Shown piece after piece: positions 1 through 10,882 of a DNA stretch of 64,000 bases. Both the position numbers and the translations under genes were made by a program. The first letter of the stretch is position 1; every line of letters starts with the position of its first letter. The notes beneath the pieces are model-generated. The model saw only the letters and a program-made list of their open reading frames with translations. It did no database searches and had not been told where the DNA came from. The DNA lies in contig VNKQ01000007.1 of NCBI GenBank assembly GCA_016508695.1, positions 186,001 through 250,000 on the forward strand. The letters are read 5' to 3'. The stretch comes from Hyphodiscus hymeniophilus (taxonomy: Eukaryota > Ascomycota > Leotiomycetes > Helotiales > Hyphodiscaceae).

Positions 1-1
1 A

Positions 2-1840
2 ACCATCGGCCAACCCGACAACAATGATTCTTTGTCTCGCATTATCAATACTCCCTCGAGAAGGATTGGCGAAACCACCATCAAAGCTCTGCTGGAAGAA
101 GCTGATACATCAAAAATCAGTCTATGGACTTTGATACTCGGCATTGTTCGTGGTCAGAGGATAACGAAAGTCAAACTTCCCAAGCAGACTGAGCAGTCTC
201 TGTCAATATTTGTTAACATTATTCTTACGGCAAAGATTAAGATCGCCGATCAAGAATCACGATGTAGCATTGCCCAGCTCATCCAATTTGTCATCGATAA
301 GACGAATTACGAAACATGGTTAGAGGAGCACCATGCGGGTGCCAATAAGGGCAGGTGGGACAATGTACAAGAACTCATCACTCAGGCAAATGATTTCGAA
401 AGGAGCGACTGCGATGATGATTCGCTCCCATTGGTTGATGGGGTGGAACAGGAAGACGACTCGGACATGCTATCAAAGTTTCTGGCTAACGTTGCACTTG
501 CATCAGAAGTCAAGAGCGATCAAGACGAGGGAGCACCCTTTGCACAGCTTACGATATCTACGATTCATTCTGCAAAAGGACTTGAATGGCCGGTAGTCTT
601 CATTCCGGGGGCCTATCAAGGTTCAATACCACATTCAAGATCCGAAGACTCAAATGAGGAAAGGCGTCTTCTTTACGTGGCTATGACTCGAGCAAAGGCT
701 CTGCTCTATATGAGTTTCCCAATCAAGAATTCCCAAGGAGAAAATTCCACACTTTCTCCGTTTCTCGAAGCACCAGGTGTGGCTCCGTTTCTGAACGAAA
801 GAGGCCCTTTGTTTCGTTCATCAACGATGCAGTCCATAGCCCAGATCCTTCGCCGTCCCTTGCCATCTCCCGGGTCGATAAGTAAATCATCCTCATGTTT
901 GCGAAGTGATGAAGATGATCTCTTTCCCGTGAACGAAGACGATAACAATGCAAATGCGGAAGAGAACTGGAAGTGGGCTGGGAAGCAAGCCTTTACCAAA
1001 TGTCAGCGAGCCCCAATACGCGAAAGGGTGGAGCTTGGTCGCTCTACCAGCCTTATCGAGGAAAGTTCGAAAGCGGATTTGGGAAATAACAACGCATACC
1101 GGACTACCATGGATCGAGCTTCGAGCTTCACAGCAGCTTCAGTCACAATGAATGCAACTTTTATCAGCGCTGGCTCACATCTGCAAGCTTTAGCAGACCA
1201 ATCTGTTAACTGTGTAGTGGGGAGATCGGAAAAGTCCGAAAAGCAACTGAGACCCCAGGAGAAGGGTGGCTCCAAGAAACCGTCAAAAGGGTTAGAGGGT
1301 CAAGGTACGCTGTTTGGATTCCTGGGCAAAGCAGAACCCCAAATCCGCAAGCGGCCAGCACCGGTCACTAATGAACCGGACTTTCGCAAGATTACCAAAG
1401 TAGGCTCTCAATCATTAGATTTGAAAAGAGGTATCAATCTTCCCAGACCCATGACAGCCGCAACCGACCCGACTGCAATCACTCCGGAATTAACAGCACA
1501 TCGCCTGGGTGCTAGAAGAGATGGAATTCGACCAAAACAGGCCCCACACTTTGAACAATATCCACGGAATGACTATGTCTTTTTGTCAAGCTCTCCGCCT
1601 AGAGCAGGACCACCCAAACCTGATCCTGAGGATGTTCCTGCAAACCATCCGGGACTTGTCGCAAAGCCGCCACTGTTGTCTTTGATACGGCCAGCAACCA
1701 CTTTGCATACTACGACGGTATCAATGGCGCAAAACCCCTCGGGATCAAAGAGGACTTTGGGCGTGAAGAGAAGCATGGCGGGTTGGTCTAGTGGGCAAGG
1801 TCAAGCATTTAGGCCACCCACGATTAAGAGAGCTACATGA
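2..1840 (+). CDS. srs2: Srs2/UvrD-type ATP-dependent DNA helicase, 5'-truncated by window edge
   Basis: This is the C-terminal part of an SF1 3'-5' DNA helicase of the UvrD/Srs2 group, which removes Rad51 filaments and restrains recombination in the nucleus. The frame is open to the first bases of the window, so the start and the Walker motifs lie upstream. Helicase motif V (STIHSAKGLEWPVVFIPG, nt ~550-610) and motif VI (EERRLLYVAMTRAK, nt ~655-700) are intact and closely match fungal Srs2. The remaining ~380 residues are low-complexity and basic, as in the regulatory tail of Srs2. They include QGTLFGFL at 1301-1324, which resembles a PCNA-interacting box. The ORF ends at TGA 1838-1840. The family is clear; choosing Srs2 over another UvrD paralogue rests on motif V/VI context and the long tail. 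Confidence 0.88.
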   Translation, partial: TIGQPDNNDSLSRIINTPSRRIGETTIKALLEEADTSKISLWTLILGIVRGQRITKVKLPKQTEQSLSIFVNIILTAKIKIADQESRCSIAQLIQFVIDKTNYETWLEEHHAGANKGRWDNVQELITQANDFERSDCDDDSLPLVDGVEQEDDSDMLSKFLANVALASEVKSDQDEGAPFAQLTISTIHSAKGLEWPVVFIPGAYQGSIPHSRSEDSNEERRLLYVAMTRAKALLYMSFPIKNSQGENSTLSPFLEAPGVAPFLNERGPLFRSSTMQSIAQILRRPLPSPGSISKSSSCLRSDEDDLFPVNEDDNNANAEENWKWAGKQAFTKCQRAPIRERVELGRSTSLIEESSKADLGNNNAYRTTMDRASSFTAASVTMNATFISAGSHLQALADQSVNCVVGRSEKSEKQLRPQEKGGSKKPSKGLEGQGTLFGFLGKAEPQIRKRPAPVTNEPDFRKITKVGSQSLDLKRGINLPRPMTAATDPTAITPELTAHRLGARRDGIRPKQAPHFEQYPRNDYVFLSSSPPRAGPPKPDPEDVPANHPGLVAKPPLLSLIRPATTLHTTTVSMAQNPSGSKRTLGVKRSMAGWSSGQGQAFRPPTIKRAT

Positions 1841-3546
1841 TCATACACGCAGATGCGGATTTCGGCGTTTTGATTGGGCCTAGCCTTGCACACATGTAAG
1901 ACGCCGTCCTACGGGTCGAGTTTGCTATTTGAATTGGCGCTTGGAACTGGATGAACAATCTGGTAGCACGATAGCTGAACCCTGCAACGGGGGAAAATTG
2001 CTGCATAGCAATTGAATACTCGTGTTCGAACCGCTGACAGAGCCTAGTGTCGAATTTTTCGGATTTTTCGTCATTGCGGACGCTCTTTGACTCCCATTGT
2101 GCCACTGCTCTTGCGATTGCGGCGGCTTGCACGCCTTCATATTCTTATTGGACCTTGACCCTTTTTGCTCTGCTTCTGCTGCTACCAGTCGTCTGAAGTA
2201 GGCAAATGAAGAGTCGAGTTCGTCAAGGCATGTTGGACGGTCGAAGTGTGATTGCGATACTACGGGGCTGTCTACCAGCTAGTGAGTTCGAGAACAAAGA
2301 AAGTGCGGGGAAGTTTCAAGAGACTGAATGTGAATGGTTCGTGTAGAGCGGCACTTGATTGCCGGCTACATATGTACTGGAGAGATTTTACCACCGCTTG
2401 CGGTCGAATTCGGTCCACCTTTCCGATTATTATCGCTGGTCGTGAATATATCACGACTCAACATCTCCGTTCGCGTCTTTGGTCGCGTACGTTCTCAAGC
2501 TAGCTGAAGTCTAGATTCCAAGTCAGGCCATTTTGAAAACAGAACGTTACATTTTGATATCCTCCTTATTCCATTGGTCTGCTTCCTTTACTCGTTTCTA
2601 TATATTCATGAGATGTGATACCAACCAAACAGGTGTGCTGTGCACCTTATCCTTCCGCTTCCCAAATCCAATCCAAAAAAAAAGTTGAAAACAAGAAAAC
2701 TAAAAACAAAATACTTTTCATCCATGTTCATCATGTTTGGGGTCGTCGTTCTCTAAAAACGCCGTTGGTGGCTGGCAGAGTTGATGGAGGTAACATTAAG
2801 GGGTAAAGTGCAGGTGAGTTCGTCCTCTCTTCTGGTTTATGAGCATTCTCTGATTTTAGACCATAGTCTACATTCTTTCCATAACGAGTTCCATCGTATT
2901 GGCCAAGTCTTGTATCCAGTCGATCCTCGACCGCCATCGCTCATTCTACTACGTGCCGACGATTTGATGAACTTCCATGACGACGAAAAACAATCTATTT
3001 CTCAACCGGACTGCCACGTAAATGAGCACGAAAAAATTCCGATCTCTGTCACTTCATCTGGGTATTTCTCCACTGGTGTCCCGCCTCTGCGACCCATTGA
3101 CCAACGCAAAAGTAGAAAAATTCCTCTTCTCAACCCACTCGAGAACATGGAGGCAGTCATACATTGGCCGTGCGCTTTGATCGCGGGGCGGGTGTTTACT
3201 TGACTTGACCAACAGTTCTGCGGCGGTCTTTCTTTCTCTGGCGAAGACAAGGGGTTTCGCGCTCGCAGCTCCGGCTCGGTCCTTATCATTCATTGGGGTT
3301 CTGGAGCAAGCTTTATCTAACGGCTGATCACTTCAATTCTGGGAACTCTCGCTTTGGGAATGGAATTCTCCTCTGTGGGGTTCGTTGATATTTTTCAAAA
3401 GGGGTATAAAATCACTTGGTTGAATCCCTCATATGGACTTCCTTCGAATTATGTGCACAACACCCGCTATGAAACGAGGCCACTTCTCCGCTGTTGTTAT
3501 CTGTTGCTTGACTTCGTATACTACACAATATACTACATGTTTTTCT
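1841..3546. other. Intergenic, 1.7 kb
   Basis: Tail-to-tail gap between the helicase and the GT17 gene. The open frames here (for example 2781-3203 +) resemble no family I know and lack flanking splice structure. An A-rich stretch lies near 2668-2710. I see no RNA gene. Confidence 0.5.
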
Positions 3547-4707
3547 TTACGGATTGTAATCTACAAACCCCGCATTCTTATCATCCCGGTCAAGCATATA
3601 CTCAAACTTTGCCTTGTTATCCCTCATATATTGAGGGATATCCTCATTATCATCCACACGGTCATAACTCTGTCCCCTCCTCATCCACAAATCCTTGCCC
3701 ATTCTCACCCGATCTGCAATCGTCTTCCTGTCCCTATGCTCCTCTCTGTTCAACTCCACATGCGAGAAACTCGACATCTTCGTGAGCATCTCCTGGATGG
3801 TGGCGAAACAGGAGCTGCAATGCCAGCCTGCATTCCATAGATCGGCTTTCTCATCAAGATTCTTGAAGCGGTTGATACCGTGTGCACCTTTGCGCAGGGC
3901 AGCGGGTAGGATGGTATCATTGCCGCGGTATGTTGTAGCTTGGGGGTGTGGCCATTCTTGGCCACGATGAAGCCATTGGAAACCGTAGTAGTAGAATCGA
4001 CTTCGTAAAGTGAGGCGGCGAGGAAACTCGCAGTTTCGTAACAGAGTTAATGACGCTGGACGCGGTATTTCATCCAAATCTGAAACGAGAATGATGTCTT
4101 CGGTACTGGGGGCTTGCTCATTCTTGAGATAGGGCAGAACTTGGGAATACATTGCGTTTCGCTGATGCCGTTCATGGTCCCAGCTGATGTTCGAAGATAT
4201 GGGTGCGTCTTCTAAAAGATGGTAGATGATTTGCTTCTCGAATTTCGCAAATCTTGGCCAGTTCTCCCTCACAGCCAAGGGCTTTGGGTGCCCGGTGAAG
4301 GTCGTTGCAGACTCAAGTACCACAAAGTAGTCGACATATACATGTAGTTCATTCAGTCGTATTTCCAGCCAGTCCAGCTCACTGTTAACCATGACAAGGT
4401 CGTATATTTTCCGCCGACAGTCTCGTTTGGGAAAAGCCTTGAAGTTGTGTGCGTTACAATATCGCGATGCCTTGAGCGAGCCCATGAATCCATTATCATC
4501 AAATGGACTTGGCTCTCCTCCAGCCATCCATTTGTCAAATTCCAGATCGACCCCTCTAATCTCGTGGTCCCTTCCTGTCGAGAACGGTATGTATTGTCTG
4601 AAATAAACCCCGATGATCCAGAAGACAACAAAGCTTCCCATCGCCTTCCACAACTTGTGGTTCCTCCAAGACACGAAGCCTCTTTCTGTGATGAGTAATT
4701 TTATCAT
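3547..4707 (-). CDS. Glycosyltransferase family 17 (GnT-III-like) protein
   Basis: Single-exon gene of 386 aa resembling beta-1,4-mannosyl-glycoprotein 4-beta-N-acetylglucosaminyltransferase (GT17), which adds GlcNAc to N-glycan-type acceptors in the Golgi. It has a short N-terminal tail and then one hydrophobic segment (about residues 22-40, KAMGSFVVFWIIGVYF), so it should be a type II membrane protein. The GT17 core follows: KIYDLVMVNSELDWLEIRLNEL, the YFVVLESATTFTG block, and the acidic VSDLDEIPRP motif, which plausibly binds metal and nucleotide sugar. The C-terminus carries the RFYYYGFQWLHRG and GWHCSSCFATIQE blocks typical of the family. The acceptor in fungi is unknown, so only the family is assigned. 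The length is normal and no lesions are visible. Confidence 0.9.
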   Translation of the reverse strand: MIKLLITERGFVSWRNHKLWKAMGSFVVFWIIGVYFRQYIPFSTGRDHEIRGVDLEFDKWMAGGEPSPFDDNGFMGSLKASRYCNAHNFKAFPKRDCRRKIYDLVMVNSELDWLEIRLNELHVYVDYFVVLESATTFTGHPKPLAVRENWPRFAKFEKQIIYHLLEDAPISSNISWDHERHQRNAMYSQVLPYLKNEQAPSTEDIILVSDLDEIPRPASLTLLRNCEFPRRLTLRSRFYYYGFQWLHRGQEWPHPQATTYRGNDTILPAALRKGAHGINRFKNLDEKADLWNAGWHCSSCFATIQEMLTKMSSFSHVELNREEHRDRKTIADRVRMGKDLWMRRGQSYDRVDDNEDIPQYMRDNKAKFEYMLDRDDKNAGFVDYNP

Positions 4708-6419
4708 TTCGATGGAGCGTCTTCAGATACCATAAGAATGAAAAGCACTTGAGTAAACAACATTGCTTGACTTCATAGCGTATAGCCATATCTCTGGACT
4801 GCCAAGTTAGCAACTCAGCTTGAATCAGTCAAGTCCCTGCCCGGGAGGCGAAGCAATGCCACGAGCCCCCCTTAAATCCTTCACGCGGTTAAGCGAATCC
4901 TTCCCGGTAGCATAGGACGTCTTTAGGCGGCAAGAAACTACACATTAGTTTTGTACAAGCCAATTTATGAGATTGCCGTCATATGATTGGAAAGGGGGAG
5001 AATAAACCCCTGGCCGACCGCAGAGCCAACGTAATAGTTTGTGGCATGCAGATATGTGGTGCGAACATCGAAATGAAGCATAGACGAGGGTACGAATCAG
5101 GATCCCCACGACATCAAATAAAACTCGTAGCGTATGCAAGCTAACAAATGACAGAGCTGGAAACAAGTTTCTTGACACTGTAGAACATGGATTGGAAGGG
5201 TGTGTAAAGACGACTCGTCTGCATGCCCAATTCCCAAGTCTATAAGGAAAGATCCTTCGCGGTGTGGAATATTGGCGAGAGAAGCTACGATATCACCAAA
5301 TAATATCCTTTCGCCGCGTAATAAAGTCCTGTGATATTTGACCGAGACACTGTTGGCAAATCAAGGTACCTCTACGGAGCTGTGGTCTGTTCGAGTCTTG
5401 CATGACTCTGCCTATCCTCGCCCATATAAGCAATTTCCGAAACTGCAGGTGTTCCCTCTTCAACTTGCACTGCCCAGACTGCACAAGTGCCAACGTTGTC
5501 CCAGGCATCTGCCAGCCGCGAAATTACGCAGCAAAATAATAGTGGCGCGTCTCCGGAGTTTTGGTTCCCACATTTTTCGCCGACCATCAGTAGAGGTATG
5601 ATGGTATGTGAATCTGATTGGAATCTGGGTGTGCTCCAAGTTCGAACATTTAGCACGGTCGTCGACTACTTGATTACTCCGCCCCTTCTACTAAATCGGC
5701 GAAAAGAGATCAGTAGTCATCCCATGCATCCTCGTTCTCCATACCTACAAACTTGTAGTAAGGCCAAAGTAAGGGCTTTGACATGCATACCCAACAATAT
5801 AGCAACTATGTTGCGATCTTTCTGGAACTTTAATTGCCGCAGCAAAGGCCCGATGTAGTCTCCACATCGAAATCTCCTTCAAAAATGGCTTGCTGAGTAT
5901 TGACGATAAACGGCGAAGTCATGCAATACCACTCAATGATCGGAAGCATGACCAGGAGGCGTGAAATGAAGGAGGGACCTTAAAAGACACAAATCCGATT
6001 GCTTGTCGTATGATGGCACTTCCGCGCATTCCCGCCTCCTGTAAAACTTAAAACTTTTGGCATTCGATTGGGGACAGCTTTTTCTGTGGGGAAGCAAGGG
6101 CAAGTCTTTCGTCAGAACCCTCGGCTGGTGCAAATGAAAATCGCCTGCACGTCCTGACGACTGAAGGCACGAATGAGACGGGATCTTCTTCGATGACCGT
6201 GGTGGATGGTGGAGGCGTATTCACGTCTCAATGGGCATCTATCTGCTACTCCCGTCATATTCGTATGACACGTAATCAGTCTGGACATATCCGACAGCGT
6301 TCTGCTTGAGGCCGTCCTAAACCTCAAAACAGAAGATTATCAGACAAGCTTGGGGCAGCTTCGCTAAGCCTATGCGCTGTACAACAGAAAGTGTGTAATG
6401 ACCAGTGAATTGCCGACGC
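4708..6419. other. Intergenic, 1.7 kb
   Basis: Separates the 5' end of the GT17 gene from the 3' end of the zinc-finger gene. Only short overlapping ORFs without recognisable similarity are present. It presumably contains the GT17 promoter near 4708-5300. Confidence 0.5.
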
Positions 6420-7886
6420 TCAATTGGTTTCTCCCAAGACATCAGAGGCACAAGTTCCAACGTCTTTCAATGGCCCTCGGATGAAGCAAAGCCATCTCGC
6501 ATCTATGCGTTTCAAAATCGTTGATAGCAATTTTGTCGCCCGACCCTCAAAGTACCAATGACATTCGACAGTCTTCAATAGGACGCAATAATGAGCCAAA
6601 AGTATTAAAGCACCAGGATGCCAGCCGTGAAGCACATCCATGAATTCGACAGAGATTAGAAGAGGCCATATCCTCAACGCGTCCCAAGTTGTCAGCTTCT
6701 CCCCAAGCGTCTGTGCATATGCAAAAGCCTCCCCAAGCTCAACAGCCGCATCAGTGTACAGGCGGCACTCCTCTTCTGACCATGCGTATTGCGAGTCACA
6801 GGGAGGGATGGCGGAGAGGAAGTAATCGACAAGAGGAAGGTCGCAATTTTCCGTGACAATAGGAACATCCCACTGATTAGCCAAGTCTCGTACCGGTCCA
6901 GATTTGATTTGGTCCCAAAAGAAACAGATCATCACACAGCCATTCCTGAGAAAATGAAGCCAACTCGGAGAAACATCTGGTCCGTCCCCTTCCACAATGA
7001 GGAGACGTTCGTCCTGTCTTTCCAATGCGAAAGAGTAGATGACCAGTAGATGCGAGAAAACCATAACCGAATGGCAATTATCTTCGTTCACATTACCAAT
7101 GGCCGAACGGAACAGTGGCATGGCAATACTTTGATGCCTACTGGCTTCAATGAGGTGCTGTCCTTGTTGTGCTGGGTACTTGTAGGCGACATGCAACGCT
7201 GAGCAGGCTAGAATGCCATGCATGAGGAATGGATGCTGGGATGCGAGTTGTGGCACAGTGACTTGCCATAGAGCCTCGGAAGACTCATCGTGAGCTATGC
7301 TGATACTTGTTGATGTGACATAGTGCTGCAGAAGAGCCCTATCTGAACTGCTGAGAGTGGTTGCTTGGTGAGAGACATTGGTAAGTGTGATGATTCTCGT
7401 GTCTGTTTGGGAAGTTGGGATAGCTTCACGAACTACACCACGCTCTGTGAAGTATCGCAAAAGGTTCCCTCTGAAGAAAGTCTGGAGTGGTGCTGGTTGC
7501 CAGTCGAGGATGGAGCGCCCCTGCCTGCCATGCACAGAGAGCCAGTGACTTTTCATGCGCTTCTCAGACACACAGAGATGGGCACAGCCTCCACTCTGAC
7601 ATGCGAGACCGTCCTGAACCGGGATGATAGGTACTGGAAATTCATATATCTTGGACTCAATCACATCCTCCGGGTCGCCTAGCTCAAGCTTTGAGATATA
7701 TTGCATAAAAGGTCGTCGACGCCCGCGGTGGATATGGTGAATGTCCTTCAGATGGCGTGGGATAGCATGTGGCTGTACCGCATATTGACAAGTGACGCAG
7801 ACAACCACCTTATATGAAGGTAGATATCTGAACAGCTCGGCCGGATCAGGATCGAGCAGGGAAGGAGCCGATGGTTCCAACGGCAT
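6420..7886 (-). CDS. Zinc-finger protein with OrsD-like fingers and fungal regulator-type C-terminus
   Basis: Single-exon protein of 488 aa. The N-terminus holds two C2H2-like fingers: C30-x2-C33...H45-x4-H50, and C96/C101...H114-x4-H119. Their spacing recalls the DUF3505/OrsD N-terminal domain of fungal proteins. From about residue 165 the sequence (SSDRALLQHYVTSTS, then QHPFLMHGILACSALHVAY) resembles the fungal-specific regulatory domain usually attached to Zn2Cys6 activators of the Upc2 type. No C6 binuclear cluster is present. It is probably a nuclear regulator whose DNA- or protein-binding part is the paired finger. The target is unknown. The start at 7886 is the first ATG giving the whole finger domain. 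Confidence 0.7.
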   Translation of the reverse strand: MPLEPSAPSLLDPDPAELFRYLPSYKVVVCVTCQYAVQPHAIPRHLKDIHHIHRGRRRPFMQYISKLELGDPEDVIESKIYEFPVPIIPVQDGLACQSGGCAHLCVSEKRMKSHWLSVHGRQGRSILDWQPAPLQTFFRGNLLRYFTERGVVREAIPTSQTDTRIITLTNVSHQATTLSSSDRALLQHYVTSTSISIAHDESSEALWQVTVPQLASQHPFLMHGILACSALHVAYKYPAQQGQHLIEASRHQSIAMPLFRSAIGNVNEDNCHSVMVFSHLLVIYSFALERQDERLLIVEGDGPDVSPSWLHFLRNGCVMICFFWDQIKSGPVRDLANQWDVPIVTENCDLPLVDYFLSAIPPCDSQYAWSEEECRLYTDAAVELGEAFAYAQTLGEKLTTWDALRIWPLLISVEFMDVLHGWHPGALILLAHYCVLLKTVECHWYFEGRATKLLSTILKRIDARWLCFIRGPLKDVGTCASDVLGETN

Positions 7887-8611
7887 TGAAGAACTTGAGA
7901 TCGTTTGTGGTCTCGAGAGAACAGGGCTGTTGTTCTGCGGAGCAAATGGAATGTTGTTTACGAACGAAAGGCACCTTCCCTGCGCTCACGTAAGCTCTTG
8001 ACATCTCACATCGTTGTCGCAACGTTAGGACTTGGAAAGCAGCTAAATTGTTCAGACGAGTCGCTGACTTGATGACTTCGAGCTTGGACGCGAACGGCAC
8101 CGTCAGATTCTATGACTCTCGGGCGATTCATGCCCACTTGCCACAGGACCCAATCAATGGATTTTGCGACCCACTTCTACAAACCTTCTACGTTGAAACT
8201 GTCGGTGCCGTTCTCGAGTAATTATTTCTGGATTACCAGTGGGTTGATATACAAGGAAAATCTGTACCTATGAAGTATAAGCGCCGTCCACATTCGGCAG
8301 TCAAAGCAGGGCTCTGCCTACCGGAGACCAATGGCAAACCCGCCTCAGACCCATCACCTCCACCCAGTAAATATACTCTCAAAGATAGGTAAGAAAGGCA
8401 ACGATAACCTTCGTAACTCACATGTGCATCCCTAAGCTTCCTCAGACTCAAGTCTCCTATCTCCTGTATTGGCCCTATCTCCGATCCCTAGCTTCAAATA
8501 TCCTGGGCATTTCAAGATACTTCTTGAGAAGAGAATGTCCCTCTCCATTGTTGCATTTCGTTGATAGCCTGGATATCCTTCTCTTTGAGGCCAACATAAC
8601 AGCGACACAAC
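7887..8611. promoter_or_regulatory. Divergent intergenic region
   Basis: About 725 nt lie between two genes read outward (zinc-finger protein on -, dehydrogenase on +), so both promoters must be here. I found no convincing TATA box or paired operator. Confidence 0.4.
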
Positions 8612-9916
8612 ATGTCTTTTACTAAGACAGTTCTCATCACCGGTGGAACTTCTGGTTTAGGGTATCAATGTGCCCTAGAAATAGCTCGACAACACACCGA
8701 ATATCGTTCGTTTCCCCGCTCCACTTTCTTGCTTCCAACTTCGTACAGATTATGAGCTGCGCAGCAAATATCAACTCCGAATAAGCTATCTCATTTTCAC
8801 GTCTCAATACTTTCAAGTTATCAATGTACGATTACTAACCCACAGACTTGAAGTTGTCGTCGTTGCCTCTCGTACCGACCCTGACCTCGCAGCCGAAACA
8901 ATCAATAAGACTCTTGGACAAAAAAACAGTCAATATCTCCCGCTTGACCTCTCCAGTCTCGAACAAATCCGATTGTTCGCTGCGGATTGGAAGACAAGGA
9001 ACTTACCCCCTATCCAAGCGCTACTCCTCAACGCTGGAATACAGTACCCAGAGCAAGGTGTTCGCAAGGCTGGTGATGGAGTAGAATTGACTTTTGGCGG
9101 TAAGTGCTTCTCAGCAGTTTTCTTAGGACTTCTCACCCTTCTGAGATCGCGGGTTGAGAAAGCTACTCTCAGAACAACGAGACTTCGCTCACTAAAGAGA
9201 TTTCAATCTCAAACGCCGTTTCTCTCTCTCTCTCGCGTAGCTCTTCCCTACTGAGCAAGGAACGACTGCTGACTTGAAACTTCCAAGTAAATCACGTAGG
9301 ACATGCCCTCCTCTTATACCTCCTATACCCACTCCTCGCACCAGCCGCCCATATCGTCTTCACCTCCTCCTCGACACACGACCCAGCCCAAAAGACCGGC
9401 CAACCAGACGCCATCTACAACACAGCTGAAGAGCTCGCCCACGCCACTCCCGAAAGCACCAAGTACCTCGGCAGCCAACGCTATACAACGAGCAAATTGA
9501 CTAATGTGATGTTCACATACGCCTTGAACCGTCGCTTGCAACAGCAGGGGAAACAACTAATTGTAGTTGCGTTTGACCCCGGATGGATGCCAGGCACCGG
9601 ACTTGCAAGGGACGCCGGTTTCGTTGAGAGAGTAATGTGGTTTCATGTCCTGCCACGGGTGATTCCGCTTTTGCGGAAGTTGATATCTCCTAATATCCAT
9701 AAATCGGAGGAGTCGGGGGCGACATTGGCTTGGCTTGCTGTTAGTCCAGCGGTGAAGGAAAGTGGAGGTTATTGGAATGCCAGTCCGAAAAGAAAGATGA
9801 CGGAGTCTAGTAAGGATAGTTATGATGAAAAGAAGCAAGAGGATCTGTGGGCGTGGACTGTGAAGCACGTTTCGGCAAGCGAGCAGGAGAGGAAGAAATT
9901 TGATGCCCTGGGCTAA
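8612..9916 (+). CDS. Short-chain dehydrogenase/reductase (SDR), three exons
   Basis: Exons 8612-8709, 8846-9099 and 9288-9916 (326 aa) join in phase. The first intron ends with a textbook attactaac...cacag. It encodes a Rossmann-fold NAD(P)-dependent oxidoreductase. The cofactor motif TGGTSGLG is in exon 1, LLLNAG in exon 2, and TFG|VNHVGHALL is rebuilt exactly across the second intron. The catalytic Y-x-x-x-K is QRYTTSK in exon 3. The FDPGWMPGTGLA segment after the active site is typical of classical SDRs related to retinol or protochlorophyllide reductases. The substrate cannot be deduced. It lies upstream of glutathione synthetase on the same strand, with 0.9 kb between. Confidence 0.88.
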
Positions 9917-10780
9917 GCATATGGTTTCGTCGCTCGTCAAATGCGTAATGATCACTGTGGCCTCTTTCGTCTCCAACTATCGGGTGAAAGAGGGCTATAT
10001 CTAAAAGAATTCGCTCGTTTTTTCCCAACCTTTTTGCTGCCCAAGCTGCTGCTTTGACAGCACTCGGAAGCCATTCTCGAGCACACTTCGAATCTCTGAG
10101 GATTCCTTGTACTCCCAGTGTCTGTCGGAAAATGACCGGGGCTTATCTCCGGACTTGCGTTGATTTAGGAAAATGTGCAGATCTTCTCCCTGGATTTCTG
10201 ATTCTTTTCTTAAAGTTCTCGGGGGGGAAAGCCTCGACGAGATGGCAGAGCGGGCAGGACCGCTCGTCGAAAAGACGTCCGATTACCAGAGTAGGCAATC
10301 TTTCTGTTGGTGTCACATGACTACCTTGACCGCCTGGGAGAATCTTGGATATAATCCCACACTTGTAACTTAGACCTGCTTCCTTTAGACGACAACAAAT
10401 ACACTTATAAGGCAACCACTGAGTTCAGCTTTATATGGTACATCGTCGTACTCACTTAGTATGGTAAACCGACACTTTCTCTCTGGTCCTCGCATGATTG
10501 AACAACCGCCGCTATCCTTATCGAAATCAATTGACTTTTTAAGGCTATTCTTTTGTGAGTTCTTCGCATGCTAAACACAGAGACATGGCTGAAGTCAATT
10601 TCGTTGGGCCATGGCGAGTGACGCTCGCAAATGCACGAGACTGCGTGTAGACTCCTTCACGAACAGGAGGCGTTGTAACAGGAGATAATCCCTGCACTTG
10701 CAGAAACATGGAGATTGAGCAATCCCGTAGTGATGTTGGAAAATGTGAAAGATCGAAGCTGGCAGGAATGGAAATGAAGC
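9917..10780. other. Intergenic, 0.86 kb
   Basis: Between the SDR and glutathione synthetase; presumably the synthetase promoter and leader. No coding signal or RNA gene was recognised. Confidence 0.4.
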
Positions 10781-10882
10781 TTGTTGAGGCGGGACTCGGC
10801 AAATTGTGGCGGTGCATTTCCTATGTTCACATCTGAACGTCCAACGTCAATGGGACCAATATCATCGAAGCCAAGTCGTACA

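Noticed and set aside
2781..3203. 140-codon ORF downstream of the helicase
   Set aside because: No recognisable domain, no flanking splice structure, and composition like the surrounding non-coding DNA.
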